From Alphaproteobacteria bacterium (GTDB lineage Bacteria; Pseudomonadota; Alphaproteobacteria; SHVZ01), in contig VGEN01000012.1 of assembly GCA_016869285.1 (NCBI GenBank), positions 1 through 48,729 of the forward strand: 48,729 nucleotides of DNA, given 5' to 3'. Positions 23,877-33,211 of the stretch are shown piece after piece; position 1 is the first letter of the stretch, and each line of letters starts with the position of its first letter. Position numbers and translations under genes: made by a program. The notes beneath the pieces were generated by a model. It did no database searches, was not told the origin of the DNA, and saw only the letters and a program-made list of their open reading frames with translations.

Positions 23877-25015
23877 AGAACGGGATCTCGCTTCCGCGGC
23901 GCGAGGGCCTCGCCTCGCGCCAGGCCCATGCCGACCTGCCCGAAGGAACCTTCGAGCGCGAGATCGGCAAGGAGGGCTTCTTCGGCCCGGCGACGCAGAT
24001 GTATCACCGCCACCCGCCGACCGGCTGGGTCGAATGGGACGGCCCGCTGAAGCCGCGGGCCTTCGACCTGGCGAAGCTCAACCAGGTCCAGGCCTCGCCC
24101 TGGGACGCGGTCGAGGTGCTGCACAACGCCCATGTCCGCATCCGCCACTGGCGCCTGTCCGGAGCCATGGACCATCTCGTCCGCAACAGCGACGGCGACG
24201 AGCTCATCTTCGTCCATGAGGGCGAAGGCGATCTCTTCTGCGACTACGGCCATCTTGCGTTCCGCGACGGCGACTACATCGTGCTGCCCAGGGGCACGCA
24301 GTGGCGGATCGCGCCCAAAGCCGCCTTCACCGCGCTCCTGATCGAGGCGACCAATGACGGCTATCGCCTCCCCGATCGCGGCCCGCTCGGCCAGCACGCG
24401 GTCTTCGACCCCGGCGTGCTCGACGTGCCCACGATTGACGAGGCATTCAAGGCACAGCAGACCGACCAGGCTTGGCGCGTCACGGTGAAGCGCCGCAACC
24501 TCTACTCGACCATCACCTATCCCTACAATCCGCTCGACGCTGTCGGCTGGCAGGGAACGCTGATGCCGGTCCGCCTCAACTGGCGCGACATCAGGCCGGT
24601 GATGAGCCACCGCTACCACCTGCCGCCCTCGGCTCACACGACCTTCCTCGCTTCACGCTTCGTCGTCTGCACCTTCGCGCCCAGACCCGCCGAGAGCGAT
24701 CCGGGCGCGCTCAAGCTGCCCTTCTTCCACAACAACGACGATTTCGACGAGATGATCTTCTATCACCGCGGCCGGTTCATGAGCCGCGACAACATCCATC
24801 CCGGCATGGTGACGCTGCATCCCTGCGGCTTCCCGCACGGGCCGCACCCCAAGGCCTTCGCCATGGCGGCCAAGTCGGCCGGCGGGCACATGCTGGACGA
24901 GGTCGCGGTTATGGTCGATACGCGCGACGCGCTCGACATCGGCCATCTGCCGGACGGCATCGAGTGGACAGGCTATGTCGATTCCTGGCGGAAGAAGCCG
25001 GAGGCGGCGGAATAG
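23873..25015 (+). CDS. hmgA: Homogentisate 1,2-dioxygenase
   Basis: A 380-residue cupin-fold enzyme opening the homogentisate ring to maleylacetoacetate. It is of the shorter bacterial type (the human enzyme is 445). Key stretches are [16 protein letters not shown] (His286, Glu293), [23 protein letters not shown] (split; His322) and the N-terminal YHRHPPTGW. The first two supply the iron ligands of the family. It follows hpd with a four-base overlap and precedes fahA by two bases, so the three are translated together. Confidence 0.94.
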   Translation: MKNGISLPRREGLASRQAHADLPEGTFEREIGKEGFFGPATQMYHRHPPTGWVEWDGPLKPRAFDLAKLNQVQASPWDAVEVLHNAHVRIRHWRLSGAMDHLVRNSDGDELIFVHEGEGDLFCDYGHLAFRDGDYIVLPRGTQWRIAPKAAFTALLIEATNDGYRLPDRGPLGQHAVFDPGVLDVPTIDEAFKAQQTDQAWRVTVKRRNLYSTITYPYNPLDAVGWQGTLMPVRLNWRDIRPVMSHRYHLPPSAHTTFLASRFVVCTFAPRPAESDPGALKLPFFHNNDDFDEMIFYHRGRFMSRDNIHPGMVTLHPCGFPHGPHPKAFAMAAKSAGGHMLDEVAVMVDTRDALDIGHLPDGIEWTGYVDSWRKKPEAAE

Positions 25016-25017
25016 CC

Positions 25018-26010
25018 ATGAGACTCGGATCCCTGAAGGAGGGCGGCCGCGACGGCACGCTCGTTGTCGCCTCGGCGGACCTCGCCCGCGCCGTTCGCGT
25101 GCCGAAGATCGCCTCGACGCTGCAGGAAGCGATCGAGGACTGGGAACGCGCGGCGCCCGAGCTACGTTCGATCTACCGCCTTCTCAACGAAGGCAAGGCA
25201 GCCGATGCCTTCGCGCTCAAGGTCGCGGACCTCGCCTCGCCGCTGCCGAGGGCTTATCAGTGGGCCGACGGATCGGCCTATCTCAACCATGTCGAGCTGG
25301 TCCGGAAGGCGCGCGGCGCCGAGATGCCACCCTCCTTCCTGCACGACCCGCTGATGTATCAGGGCGGCTCCGACCGCTTCCTTGCCCCTACCGATCCGAT
25401 CCCAGCAGCGAGCGAGGAGTGGGGCATCGACTTCGAAGGCGAGGTCGCCGTCATCGTCGACGATGTGCCGATGGGCGTCTCGGCCGAGCGCGCCCGCGCG
25501 CACATCAAGCTGGTGATGCTGGTCAACGACGTCAGCCTGCGGAACCTGATCCCGAGCGAGCTCGCCAAGGGCTTTGGATTCTTCCACAGCAAGCCGCCGA
25601 CGGCCTTCGGGCCGATCGCGGTCGACCCGGCCGAGCTTGGCGATGCCTGGGATGGCGGCAAGCTGCACCTGCCGCTGCTCTCGACGCTCAACGGCAAGCA
25701 GGTCGGATGCACCGATGCCGGGACCGACATGCAATTCGACTTTCCGGCGTTGATCGCGCATGCGGCGAAGACGCGGCCGCTCGCCGCCGGCACCATCATC
25801 GGCTCCGGCACCGTCTCGAACCGAGACCGCTCGAAAGGATGGTCCTGCATCGCCGAGGTGCGGATGATCGAGACTATTGAGGAAGGGAAGCCGAGGACGC
25901 CGTTCATGCGCTTCGGCGACACCATCCGGCTGGAGGTCAGGGATCGCGAGGGACGGTCCGTGTTCGGGGCGATCGAGCAGAGGGTCGTGCGCGCCGAGCC
26001 GGCATCGTAG
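25018..26010 (+). CDS. fahA: Fumarylacetoacetase
   Basis: A 330-residue hydrolase of the FAH superfamily cleaving fumarylacetoacetate to fumarate and acetoacetate. Metal-binding residues lie in WGIDFEGEVAVIVDD (the E-x-E pair) and the following Asp of LVNDVSLRNL. The loop KGFGFFHSKPPTAFGP is characteristic of bacterial FAH. The ending GTIIGSGTVSNRD and FGDTIRLEV complete the fold. The start ATG at 25018 is two bases after the hmgA stop, with GGAGGCGG at the end of hmgA as ribosome site. Confidence 0.95.
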   Translation: MRLGSLKEGGRDGTLVVASADLARAVRVPKIASTLQEAIEDWERAAPELRSIYRLLNEGKAADAFALKVADLASPLPRAYQWADGSAYLNHVELVRKARGAEMPPSFLHDPLMYQGGSDRFLAPTDPIPAASEEWGIDFEGEVAVIVDDVPMGVSAERARAHIKLVMLVNDVSLRNLIPSELAKGFGFFHSKPPTAFGPIAVDPAELGDAWDGGKLHLPLLSTLNGKQVGCTDAGTDMQFDFPALIAHAAKTRPLAAGTIIGSGTVSNRDRSKGWSCIAEVRMIETIEEGKPRTPFMRFGDTIRLEVRDREGRSVFGAIEQRVVRAEPAS

Positions 26011-26046
26011 ACTGAGGTTTCATACGCAGCGAAGAAAGACGCACGG

Positions 26047-26688
26047 ATGAAGCTTCACGGATACTTCCGCTCGTCGGCCGCTTTCCGTGTCCGCATCGCG
26101 CTCAACCTGAAGGGCCTCGCCTACGACAACGCCTTCGTCCATCTGAGGAAGGGCGATCAGCGGAGCGTCGCCTATCTCGGCCTCAACCCGCAGGCGCTGG
26201 TGCCGGCTCTCGAGGACGGGGCGCATCTGCTGACCCAGTCGCTCGCCATCGTCGAGTACCTCGACGAAACCCACCCGGCGATGCCGCTCCTGCCGAAGAC
26301 GCCGCCTGAGCGGGCACGCGTGCGCGCGCTGGCGCAAATCGTCGCTTGCGACATTCACCCGATCGACAACCTTCGCGTCCTGCAATACCTGGCGAAGGAG
26401 CTGGGCGCCGACGAGGCCGCGGTCGGGCGATGGTTCAATCACTGGATTACGACCGGCTTCACCGGCCTTGAGGCGATGCTGGCGAAGGACGCGGCCACGG
26501 GGCGCTTCTGCCACGGCGATACGCCCGGTCTCGCCGACATATGCCTGGTGCCGCAGGTGTTCAATTCCAAGCGCTACAGCCTGGATCTAGGGCCCTATCC
26601 AACGATCAGGCGGATCTACGATGCCTGCATGGCGCTGCCCGCCTTCGATGCGGCGCAGCCGGCGAAGCAGCCAGACGCCGAACTCTAA
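26047..26688 (+). CDS. maiA: Maleylacetoacetate isomerase (zeta-class glutathione transferase)
   Basis: A 213-residue glutathione-dependent cis-trans isomerase converting maleylacetoacetate to fumarylacetoacetate. The zeta-class active-site motif is FRSSAAFRVRIALNLKGL at residues 7-24, with catalytic Ser in the SSAA turn. The N-terminal thioredoxin fold ends with QSLAIVEYLDE, and the all-helical domain follows. Its position after fahA (36-base gap) completes the four-step tyrosine breakdown route in one operon. Its stop overlaps the convergent DsbA-like gene's stop by four bases. Confidence 0.95.
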   Translation: MKLHGYFRSSAAFRVRIALNLKGLAYDNAFVHLRKGDQRSVAYLGLNPQALVPALEDGAHLLTQSLAIVEYLDETHPAMPLLPKTPPERARVRALAQIVACDIHPIDNLRVLQYLAKELGADEAAVGRWFNHWITTGFTGLEAMLAKDAATGRFCHGDTPGLADICLVPQVFNSKRYSLDLGPYPTIRRIYDACMALPAFDAAQPAKQPDAEL

Positions 26689-27416
26689 GGGCTCTTGCGG
26701 GCGCGGGCGACAATGGCCTTGAAGGTCTCGAGATCGGCGGCGCCCGGAACGAATTCCCTGCCGATGATGAAGGCCGGCGTGCCAGTGATTTCGAGCGCGC
26801 CGGCGAGCTCGCGGTTCTTCTTGAGCACGCTCTCGATCGTCGGCGACCTCAGGTCGCGCTTGAGCTGGTCCATATCGGCACCTGCTTCCTTGGCGAGCTT
26901 CAGCACCGTGTCCTTGTCGAGCGCGCCTTTGGAGCTGATCAGCGCCTTGTGCACCGCCTCGTATCTCCCCTGGATGCCGGCGGCGAGCGCCACGCGAGAG
27001 GCGAATTGCGACTCAGGCCCGAGGATCGGGAACTCCTTCATCACGCGGCGAATGCGGCCGTCTTCCTTGATCAGCTGATCGACCACCGGATCGGTGCGTT
27101 TGCAGTAGGGGCAGCGGTAGTCGAAGAATTCCACCACCGTCACGTCGCCGACCGGATTGCCGAGCACCGGCGAGGTCGGATCGGATGTCAGCTCGCTTTT
27201 GCGCTTCACAATCGCTTCGATGCGCCGTTCTTCGGTCGACTGCTGCTCCTTCGCCTGCAACGCTTCGACCGCCTCGCGGATGATTTCCGGGTTCGTCAGG
27301 ATGTAGGCCCGGATGATCTCCTCAATCGCTTTCTTCTGATCGGGCGAGAAGGTCTGCGCGGCGGCCGCGAACGACAGAGCCAGCGCGACGAGCAGCAGAG
27401 CAGCGACGCGACGCAT
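26685..27416 (-). CDS. Periplasmic DsbA-family protein (Com1-like)
   Basis: A 243-residue exported thioredoxin-fold protein. The signal peptide covers residues 1-20 (MRRVAALLLVALALSFAAAA). A helical N-terminal extension (25-75) typical of ScsC/Com1-type proteins follows. The redox motif is Cys102-Pro-Tyr-Cys105 (FFDYRCPYCKRTDP), and the cis-proline loop is ITGTPAFIIG. The helical extension suggests oligomerisation and disulfide isomerase or oxidase activity. It lies 70 bases downstream of the M48 protease gene on the same strand. Confidence 0.93.
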   Translation of the reverse strand: MRRVAALLLVALALSFAAAAQTFSPDQKKAIEEIIRAYILTNPEIIREAVEALQAKEQQSTEERRIEAIVKRKSELTSDPTSPVLGNPVGDVTVVEFFDYRCPYCKRTDPVVDQLIKEDGRIRRVMKEFPILGPESQFASRVALAAGIQGRYEAVHKALISSKGALDKDTVLKLAKEAGADMDQLKRDLRSPTIESVLKKNRELAGALEITGTPAFIIGREFVPGAADLETFKAIVARARKSP

Positions 27417-27486
27417 GAACGTCCTTTCAGGCTACGCGACGAAATATGAAGACCGGCGGGCGCGAAGTCCACGCACGTTCCAGTGA

Positions 27487-28845
27487 CTAATTTTTGCGGC
27501 GTTTCCTGGCTTCCGCCTGGATCTTGATGTCCTGGGCCCGCAGCCAGGCCGGAGAGCCCTCGGGAAGGAGACGTTGCGCCCGCACGGCCTGTTGAGTTGC
27601 ATCGGGCAGCCGATTCTCGACCATCGCCTGCTCGGCCAGCGCCAGCGCCGCCTCGCCGACCCGCCCCCCGCGGCCATGGGCGACGGCGAGCAGCCGCCAC
27701 GCCAGCCCGTTTTCGCGATCGGCATGCACTGCCGCGTTGAGGTGCGCGAGGGCATCGCGCGTGAGCTCCGGCCGGTCCGGCTCGAGCTGTGCCTGGGCAT
27801 AGCCGACGCGGATCAACGGCGAGGTCGGCAGCAGCCTGACGGCCTCGGCATAGGCCTTGGCGGCATCGGCGACACGGCCGTTCTCGAACAGCATCTGACC
27901 CTTCGTTTCCCAGTAGTAGGGATCGCCGGGGAAATCCGCGATCAGGCCGTCGATCAAGGGTACGGCCTTCGCCATGTCAGGAATGCGGTAGTAGGCGATG
28001 GCGCGCGCGTAACGAGCCGCTTCGGACGTATCCGCTTCCCTATAGGTCTGCAGCGTCCGCGCCGGCTGCTCGATGAAGGCGAACAGCTTCGCCCTGACGC
28101 GCCGATGCATGCGGTCGTACTCGGCCGGCAGCTTCGCATCGGCGTAGCGCGAGGTTGAGAGCGACGCGCGCACGGTATCGACTCGCTCGCGAGTCAGCGG
28201 ATGGGTACGCACATAGGGGGACTGGCGTGCCTGCGAGAGGACTTCCTGCCCGGAAAGGATCTCGAGGAACTCGAGCATGCCTCTGGCGCTGTAGCCGGAG
28301 CGCTCGAGAAAGGTAAGGCCGGCCTGGTCGGCAGCCGACTCCTGCGCCCGGCTGAAGCTCAGCACGTTCGACATGGCGACAGAGGAGCCGGTGCCGACGA
28401 TCGCCATGCCGGCATCGCCCTTGCCGGCGACAGCGGCCGCCGCTCCGAGCACCATGGAGAGAATCTGGATCGCGGTCGCACCCTTGAGCTCGTCCTGGGT
28501 CCTGGCCAGGTGCCCGCCGGCGATATGGCCAGCCTCATGCGCGATCACGCCGATCAGCTGGCTTGCCGATTCCGCCCGCATGATCAGGCCGGTATTCAGG
28601 AACATATTCTGGCCGCCGGCGACGAAGGCATTGAGCTGGCCATCGCGGACCAGGAAGATGCGGACATCGTCACCGGCGAGGCCTGCCGCCTGGAATATTG
28701 GCGTCGCGTATTCGCGGATGGTATTTTCGGTCTCGGCGTCGCGGATCAACGAGATACGCTGCGCCGCCGCCGGTAGCGGAATCGCCAGCACGGCGGCCAC
28801 CAACAGCGCGAGCCCGGATCTCCGTCGCCTCAGAATGCTCCACAC
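27487..28845 (-). CDS. Periplasmic M48 metalloprotease with TPR repeats (BepA-like)
   Basis: A 452-residue exported zinc protease. A signal peptide (about 11-28) precedes the M48 domain, in which His103-Glu104-x-x-His107 (IAHEAGHIAGGH) binds zinc, and Glu169 with Asp173 (RAQESAADQAG) supply the third ligand region. The C-terminal half (about 270-445) carries TPR-like helical repeats (YYWETKGQMLFENGRVADAAKAYAEAV, split). This two-domain layout is that of BepA/YfgC, which assists or degrades outer-membrane proteins. The start is GTG at 28845. It is divergent from the GGT-like lipoprotein gene. Confidence 0.93.
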   Translation of the reverse strand: MWSILRRRRSGLALLVAAVLAIPLPAAAQRISLIRDAETENTIREYATPIFQAAGLAGDDVRIFLVRDGQLNAFVAGGQNMFLNTGLIMRAESASQLIGVIAHEAGHIAGGHLARTQDELKGATAIQILSMVLGAAAAVAGKGDAGMAIVGTGSSVAMSNVLSFSRAQESAADQAGLTFLERSGYSARGMLEFLEILSGQEVLSQARQSPYVRTHPLTRERVDTVRASLSTSRYADAKLPAEYDRMHRRVRAKLFAFIEQPARTLQTYREADTSEAARYARAIAYYRIPDMAKAVPLIDGLIADFPGDPYYWETKGQMLFENGRVADAAKAYAEAVRLLPTSPLIRVGYAQAQLEPDRPELTRDALAHLNAAVHADRENGLAWRLLAVAHGRGGRVGEAALALAEQAMVENRLPDATQQAVRAQRLLPEGSPAWLRAQDIKIQAEARKRRKN

Positions 28846-28906
28846 CGTCCCTGATCCTCGAAACTCGGTCGATGCTCTGCGCCGATCGTGGCGGAAATGC
28901 GTCGCG

Positions 28907-30463
28907 ATGTCGCTCGTTCTCTTATGTGCCGCTTGTTCCGGTGGCGATCAACCCGGCGTGATCCGACCGGTCGAAGGCTTTTTCGGCGGGGTTGCCGCCG
29001 ACGAGCCGCGGGCTGCGATCGCCGGACGAGACATCCTGATCGCGGGCGGCAGCGCCGCCGATGCCGCAGTCGCGGTGGGCTTCACCCTTGCCGTCACGCT
29101 CCCCTCCTCGGCCGGGATCGGCGGCGGCGGCGCCTGCATCGCCTTCGACGGCGCGACGGCAACGCCGACCCTGATCGACTTTCCTGCCTCGGCACCGGGA
29201 GAGAGCCCCATCGCGGTCCCGGCATTCGCCCGCGGCATGGCACTGCTGCACGCCCGCCACGGGCGCATGCTCTGGTCCCAGGTTCTCGGACCTGCCGAGG
29301 CCGCGGCCCGCTTCGGTGCACCGGTCAGCCGCGCGCTTGCCCGCGACCTTGCCGACGCGCCTCCCGAGCTCGTCCGCGACCCGGCAAGCGCCCGCATCTT
29401 CGCGCCCGCCGGGCGCCTGATCGCCGAGGGCGAGCCGCTGGTTCAGCTCGATCTCGCCGGCGTCATCGGTCAGCTTCGGCAAAAGGGCGGCGGCGAGGCC
29501 TATGTCGGCCTGCTCGGCCGCGCCATCGCCGACGCCTCGGCGGGGGCGCTGCCCCTCGACGGGCTCCGCGGCTATCTGCCGCAGGCATCGTCGCCGGCGA
29601 CCATACGCATCAACCAGCAGCAGCAACTCGTCCTCGTCGGCGAGAGCGCGGCAACGACAGCGCTGCTCGGGCATCTGCTGGCGCTCGCGACCCAGCTCAG
29701 CCCCGGGGCCGCCGACGGGCCGCGTTTCTGGGCGGAAGGGGGCGCTGCGAGCGAGGGCCAGCTCGCCGAAGCCCTGCCGCGCGGCACGGCCGCTCTGGTG
29801 CCGCAAGGCGCCGAGCTTCAGGCATTGGCCGCGCGCGTGCGCGCCGGATCGCATCAACGTCCGGCGAAGAGCCTGGGCCCAGTCGGAACGGCGCGCGCCG
29901 GCGCCAGCGCGTTTTTCACCGTCGACAAGAACGGCCTCGCCGTCGCCTGCGCTCTCGGCATGAACGCCCCCTGGGGCACCGGCAAGGTGCTGGGTGGAAC
30001 CGGCATCCTCGCAGCCCCGCCGCCTTCGCTCGAAAGCCCGAGAGCGGCCGGTGCGATCGTCGTCGCTCCCGGCAGCGGCGTCTTCTACCTTGCCGCCACC
30101 GCTTCCGGCCGTGCGGCGCCTGCCGCTCTGGCGCAGGTCGCCTGGCCCGTCATCTCCGACCGGCAGCGCGTCGACCTGGCGATCGACCAGCCGCGGGTGG
30201 TCTATGACGGGGTCGCCGATCTTGCCCGCGTCGAGCCCGGCACGGCTCAGGAGTCGCTCAACCGCGGCGGCCTCCGCTCCGCCGAAGCGGCGCCGATCGG
30301 CGTCGTCAACGCCTTCTCCTGTCCGGGCGAACTGAACCGCGGCCGCGGCGATTCCTGCGAGCCGGCGGCCGATCCGCGCGGCGCCGGCCTCGCCTTCGGC
30401 GGCTCCGGGATCCGTACGCGCAGCAGCAACTTCGGCGGCACGTCGCGGCACAGCGCTCCATGA
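28907..30463 (+). CDS. Gamma-glutamyltransferase-like lipoprotein lacking catalytic residues
   Basis: A 518-residue protein starting MSLVLLCAACSGGDQ, with a lipobox giving a lipidated Cys at residue 10. The fold is that of gamma-glutamyltransferase: ILIAGGSAADAAVAVGFTLAVTLPSSAGIGGGG (split) matches the large-subunit start. The arginine of the D-x-R-E-x-A-P motif is replaced (DFPASAP). The autoprocessing and catalytic site TTH reads ASA in RAGASAFFTVDKNG, so the nucleophilic Thr is Ala and the neighbouring Thr is Ser. It should neither self-cleave nor transfer glutamyl groups. The alternative start frames upstream overlap the M48 gene. It overlaps the aminotransferase gene by four bases. Confidence 0.78.
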   Translation: MSLVLLCAACSGGDQPGVIRPVEGFFGGVAADEPRAAIAGRDILIAGGSAADAAVAVGFTLAVTLPSSAGIGGGGACIAFDGATATPTLIDFPASAPGESPIAVPAFARGMALLHARHGRMLWSQVLGPAEAAARFGAPVSRALARDLADAPPELVRDPASARIFAPAGRLIAEGEPLVQLDLAGVIGQLRQKGGGEAYVGLLGRAIADASAGALPLDGLRGYLPQASSPATIRINQQQQLVLVGESAATTALLGHLLALATQLSPGAADGPRFWAEGGAASEGQLAEALPRGTAALVPQGAELQALAARVRAGSHQRPAKSLGPVGTARAGASAFFTVDKNGLAVACALGMNAPWGTGKVLGGTGILAAPPPSLESPRAAGAIVVAPGSGVFYLAATASGRAAPAALAQVAWPVISDRQRVDLAIDQPRVVYDGVADLARVEPGTAQESLNRGGLRSAEAAPIGVVNAFSCPGELNRGRGDSCEPAADPRGAGLAFGGSGIRTRSSNFGGTSRHSAP

Positions 30464-31608
30464 CCCGGCGGATCGCTCGCCGCGCCGGCATCCCGCCTTT
30501 TATCGTCATGGATGTATTGCGCGCCGCCAATAAACGCGCGGCGACCGGCGCCGATGTCTTGCACCTCGAGGTGGGCCAACCTTCCACCGGGGCGCCGGTG
30601 CTCGTGGTTGAGGCGGCGCGGGCCGCGCTCGGCCGTGATGTCCTCGGCTATACGGACGCGCTCGGCATCCCGCCGCTGCGTCAGGCGATCTCGCGTCACT
30701 ATCACGAGCGCTACGGCGTCGATGTCGACGCCGCCCGCATCGTCGTCACCACCGGCTCGTCGGGCGCCTTCATCCTCTCCTTCCTCGCCGCCTTCGATCA
30801 GGGCGCGCGCGTCGCGGTGACGGCGCCGGGCTATCCCGCCTATCGCAATATCCTCTCAGCGCTCGGCATCGAGGTGGTCGAGATCGAGGTCGGGGACGCG
30901 ACCCGCTACCAGCCGACGCCGGCGCTGCTCGACAAGGCGGGCAGGCTCGACGGCCTGATCGTCGCGAGCCCGGCCAACCCAACCGGCACCATGCTAACAG
31001 CCGAGGACCTGAAGGTCCTGGCCGATCACTGCGCCCGGCGCGACATTCGCCTCGTCTCCGACGAGATCTACCACGGCATCACCTATCGGGAGCCGGCGAC
31101 GACCGCGCTTGCGCTGACCGAGCGCGCCGTCGTCATCAACAGCTTCTCGAAATACTTCTCGATGACCGGCTGGCGCCTTGGATGGATGGTCCTGCCGGAA
31201 GAGCTGATCCGGCCGGTTGAATGCCTGGCGCAGAACCTCTTCATCTCGCCGCCTTCGCTCTCGCAGGTGGCTGCGGTCGCGGTGTTCGGCTGCCGCGACG
31301 AGCTCGAAGCGAATGTCCGGCGCTATGCGGCGAACCGCGCCGTGCTGCTGGAGTCTCTACCCAAAGCCGGGCTCGATCGCTTCGCGCCGCCGGATGGCGC
31401 TTTCTATCTCTATGTCGATATCGGCCATGTCACCAACGACAGCGCCGATTTCTGCAAGCGCGTGCTCGCCGAGATCGGCGTCGCGATCACGCCGGGCATC
31501 GACTTCGATCCGAGCCGCGGCTCGCGCACGTTGCGCATCTCTTTCGCCGGCTCGACCGAGACGATGGCCGAGGCCGCGCGCCGCCTGGGAGCCTGGCTGA
31601 AGCGCTAG
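30460..31608 (+). CDS. Class I/II pyridoxal-phosphate aminotransferase
   Basis: A 382-residue fold-type I aminotransferase. The PLP lysine is Lys231 in SFSKYFSMTGWRLGW, with Asn173 (SPANPTGTM), Asp201 and Tyr204 (VSDEIYHG) as cofactor contacts. The C-terminal Arg in LRISFAGS binds the substrate carboxylate. It resembles aspartate/aromatic-type enzymes, but the specific amino acid cannot be told. The ATG overlaps the GGT-like stop (ATGA), so the two are co-translated. Its stop is three bases from the convergent methyltransferase gene. Confidence 0.93.
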   Translation: MTRRIARRAGIPPFIVMDVLRAANKRAATGADVLHLEVGQPSTGAPVLVVEAARAALGRDVLGYTDALGIPPLRQAISRHYHERYGVDVDAARIVVTTGSSGAFILSFLAAFDQGARVAVTAPGYPAYRNILSALGIEVVEIEVGDATRYQPTPALLDKAGRLDGLIVASPANPTGTMLTAEDLKVLADHCARRDIRLVSDEIYHGITYREPATTALALTERAVVINSFSKYFSMTGWRLGWMVLPEELIRPVECLAQNLFISPPSLSQVAAVAVFGCRDELEANVRRYAANRAVLLESLPKAGLDRFAPPDGAFYLYVDIGHVTNDSADFCKRVLAEIGVAITPGIDFDPSRGSRTLRISFAGSTETMAEAARRLGAWLKR

Positions 31609-31611
31609 ACT

Positions 31612-33126
31612 CTAGACAATGCCGTGCTGGACCAGGATCGGCCGTATGTCGCCGTCGAACCGCTGCGCCAGCATCATGATGCCGAGCGGGCTCGGCGGCC
31701 GCGCCTGCTTGCCCTGGCGCTTCTCGGCTTCCAGCTCCTCCCGCATGATCGCATAGGCGAAGGAAGCGAAGTCCTTGTGCCCCAGCGCCTCGCCGAGCAG
31801 GAACAGGCGGTGCAGGCGCTCGACCTTGATGGCGCCGCCGAGCACAGGCGAGACCATGGACTGAAGCTGGTCGCCGTGCCGCGCGCGCTCGAGAATGACG
31901 TCGTTGAACCGGCGTGCCCTATCGGCCCGCTCCGCGTCGGCGGCGGCGGGCAATCCGGGCTCGACTCTGCCAGTCCCGACCAGCACGACCATGGCCTCGA
32001 CCTTGCGCTCGAACTCGACCGGGTCGTTGGAGGCAGCCATTTCCGCCAGGGTCTTAGGGCCGCTCGCGAGCGCATCCAGCAGCTCGGCAGCAGGTCCGCT
32101 GTCGAGCGGGTAGACGCCTTGCGTGTAGGCAGCGCCGAGCTCGACCTGGTTGCGCGGCCACACCAGCGCGAAACGGGTTTTCATCAACAGCTCGCGCCGC
32201 TCGGACGCGAGCAGGCGTTCCGGCCCGCGGACGAAGATGTCCTTCCTGAACTGCTGGTTCAGCATCAGGTCGCGGACGGTCTCGCGGAAGGGCGGGTCGT
32301 CGATGCCGGCGATCTTCGCCGCCTGCTCGGGCGTCAGGCATAGCCGCTCGACATGATGCTGAAGCTCGGCCGAGGCGGCGAAGGTCAGCTTCGCCTGATG
32401 CATCTGGCGTGCGACGTCCAGATGGTAGAGCGGCGTCCAGATCCGGTTGAAGTACTCGTGTGCGATGTAGGAGCGCGACATGCCTCGGATCTTGCCGAGT
32501 TGCGCGCGCGCCGCCTCGTTCGCCTGGAGATATGCCGCGCCCAGCGCCGCCAGCTCGTCCGCCTCGTCGAGCGCCTTCTCGATCCGCTCTTCCGTCGAGC
32601 CGGTCGCGCGCTGCGCCATCTCGCTCAACAGGCGGCGCAGCGGCTGGATCGGCGACCAGCCAGGTAGGCAGTTGTAGCTGAGATAGACGACGACGCCGAA
32701 GGCGAGCCGGTCGCGGATGAAGTCGACGATCGACTTGCGATGCTCGGCCATGACCCAGGAATAGATGCCGTGCAGCACGATCATGTCGAAGGGCGGCAGG
32801 TCGAGCGCGGCAAACTCCTCGAAGGAGGAATCGAAGACCCGGATGTTGGGGATGCCGGCCGCATCGGCAATGCGCCGGGCGGTCGCGGCGAAGGCCGGGT
32901 TGAAGTCGGTTGTCCACACCTCCGCTTCCGGATGCGTGGCGGCAACCACGTTGCAGGCGAAACCGTGGCCGGCGCCGAGCTCGCAATAGCGGAGCTTGCC
33001 GGTCAGGCTCGGCGGGCGGATGCCCGCCGACAGGAGCGCGAAGGAGAGGAATGACGGTGTCAGCTCGCGGTAGTAGCCCTGGCTGTAGTCGACATCGGCG
33101 ATATAGCCCTCGGTCCAGTCTTCCAT
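31612..33126 (-). CDS. SAM-dependent methyltransferase with methyltransferase regulatory domain
   Basis: A 504-residue protein. The start ATG at 33126 is chosen for AGAGG five bases upstream; the longer open frame lacks support and would cross the divergent gene. Residues 40-150 form a class I methyltransferase domain with motif I CELGAGHGFACN (48-59) and the acidic residue of VWTTDFNPAF. Residues about 215-310 and the following helices match the predicted methyltransferase regulatory domain (PF10119 type) seen next to such enzymes. The substrate is unknown. It is divergent from the deacetylase gene, 85 bases apart. Confidence 0.85.
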   Translation of the reverse strand: MEDWTEGYIADVDYSQGYYRELTPSFLSFALLSAGIRPPSLTGKLRYCELGAGHGFACNVVAATHPEAEVWTTDFNPAFAATARRIADAAGIPNIRVFDSSFEEFAALDLPPFDMIVLHGIYSWVMAEHRKSIVDFIRDRLAFGVVVYLSYNCLPGWSPIQPLRRLLSEMAQRATGSTEERIEKALDEADELAALGAAYLQANEAARAQLGKIRGMSRSYIAHEYFNRIWTPLYHLDVARQMHQAKLTFAASAELQHHVERLCLTPEQAAKIAGIDDPPFRETVRDLMLNQQFRKDIFVRGPERLLASERRELLMKTRFALVWPRNQVELGAAYTQGVYPLDSGPAAELLDALASGPKTLAEMAASNDPVEFERKVEAMVVLVGTGRVEPGLPAAADAERADRARRFNDVILERARHGDQLQSMVSPVLGGAIKVERLHRLFLLGEALGHKDFASFAYAIMREELEAEKRQGKQARPPSPLGIMMLAQRFDGDIRPILVQHGIV

Positions 33127-33211
33127 CGGCGCCTCTCTGCCGGCCCACGAGCAGTCATAGCCCCAAGCCACCGCCACGGGTAGACTTCGCATATCATCGA
33201 TGGAGGTTCCA

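Noticed and set aside
28373..28906. 178-codon N-terminal extension of the GGT-like gene
   Set aside because: It is antisense to the M48 protease gene, and the lipoprotein signal begins exactly at 28907.
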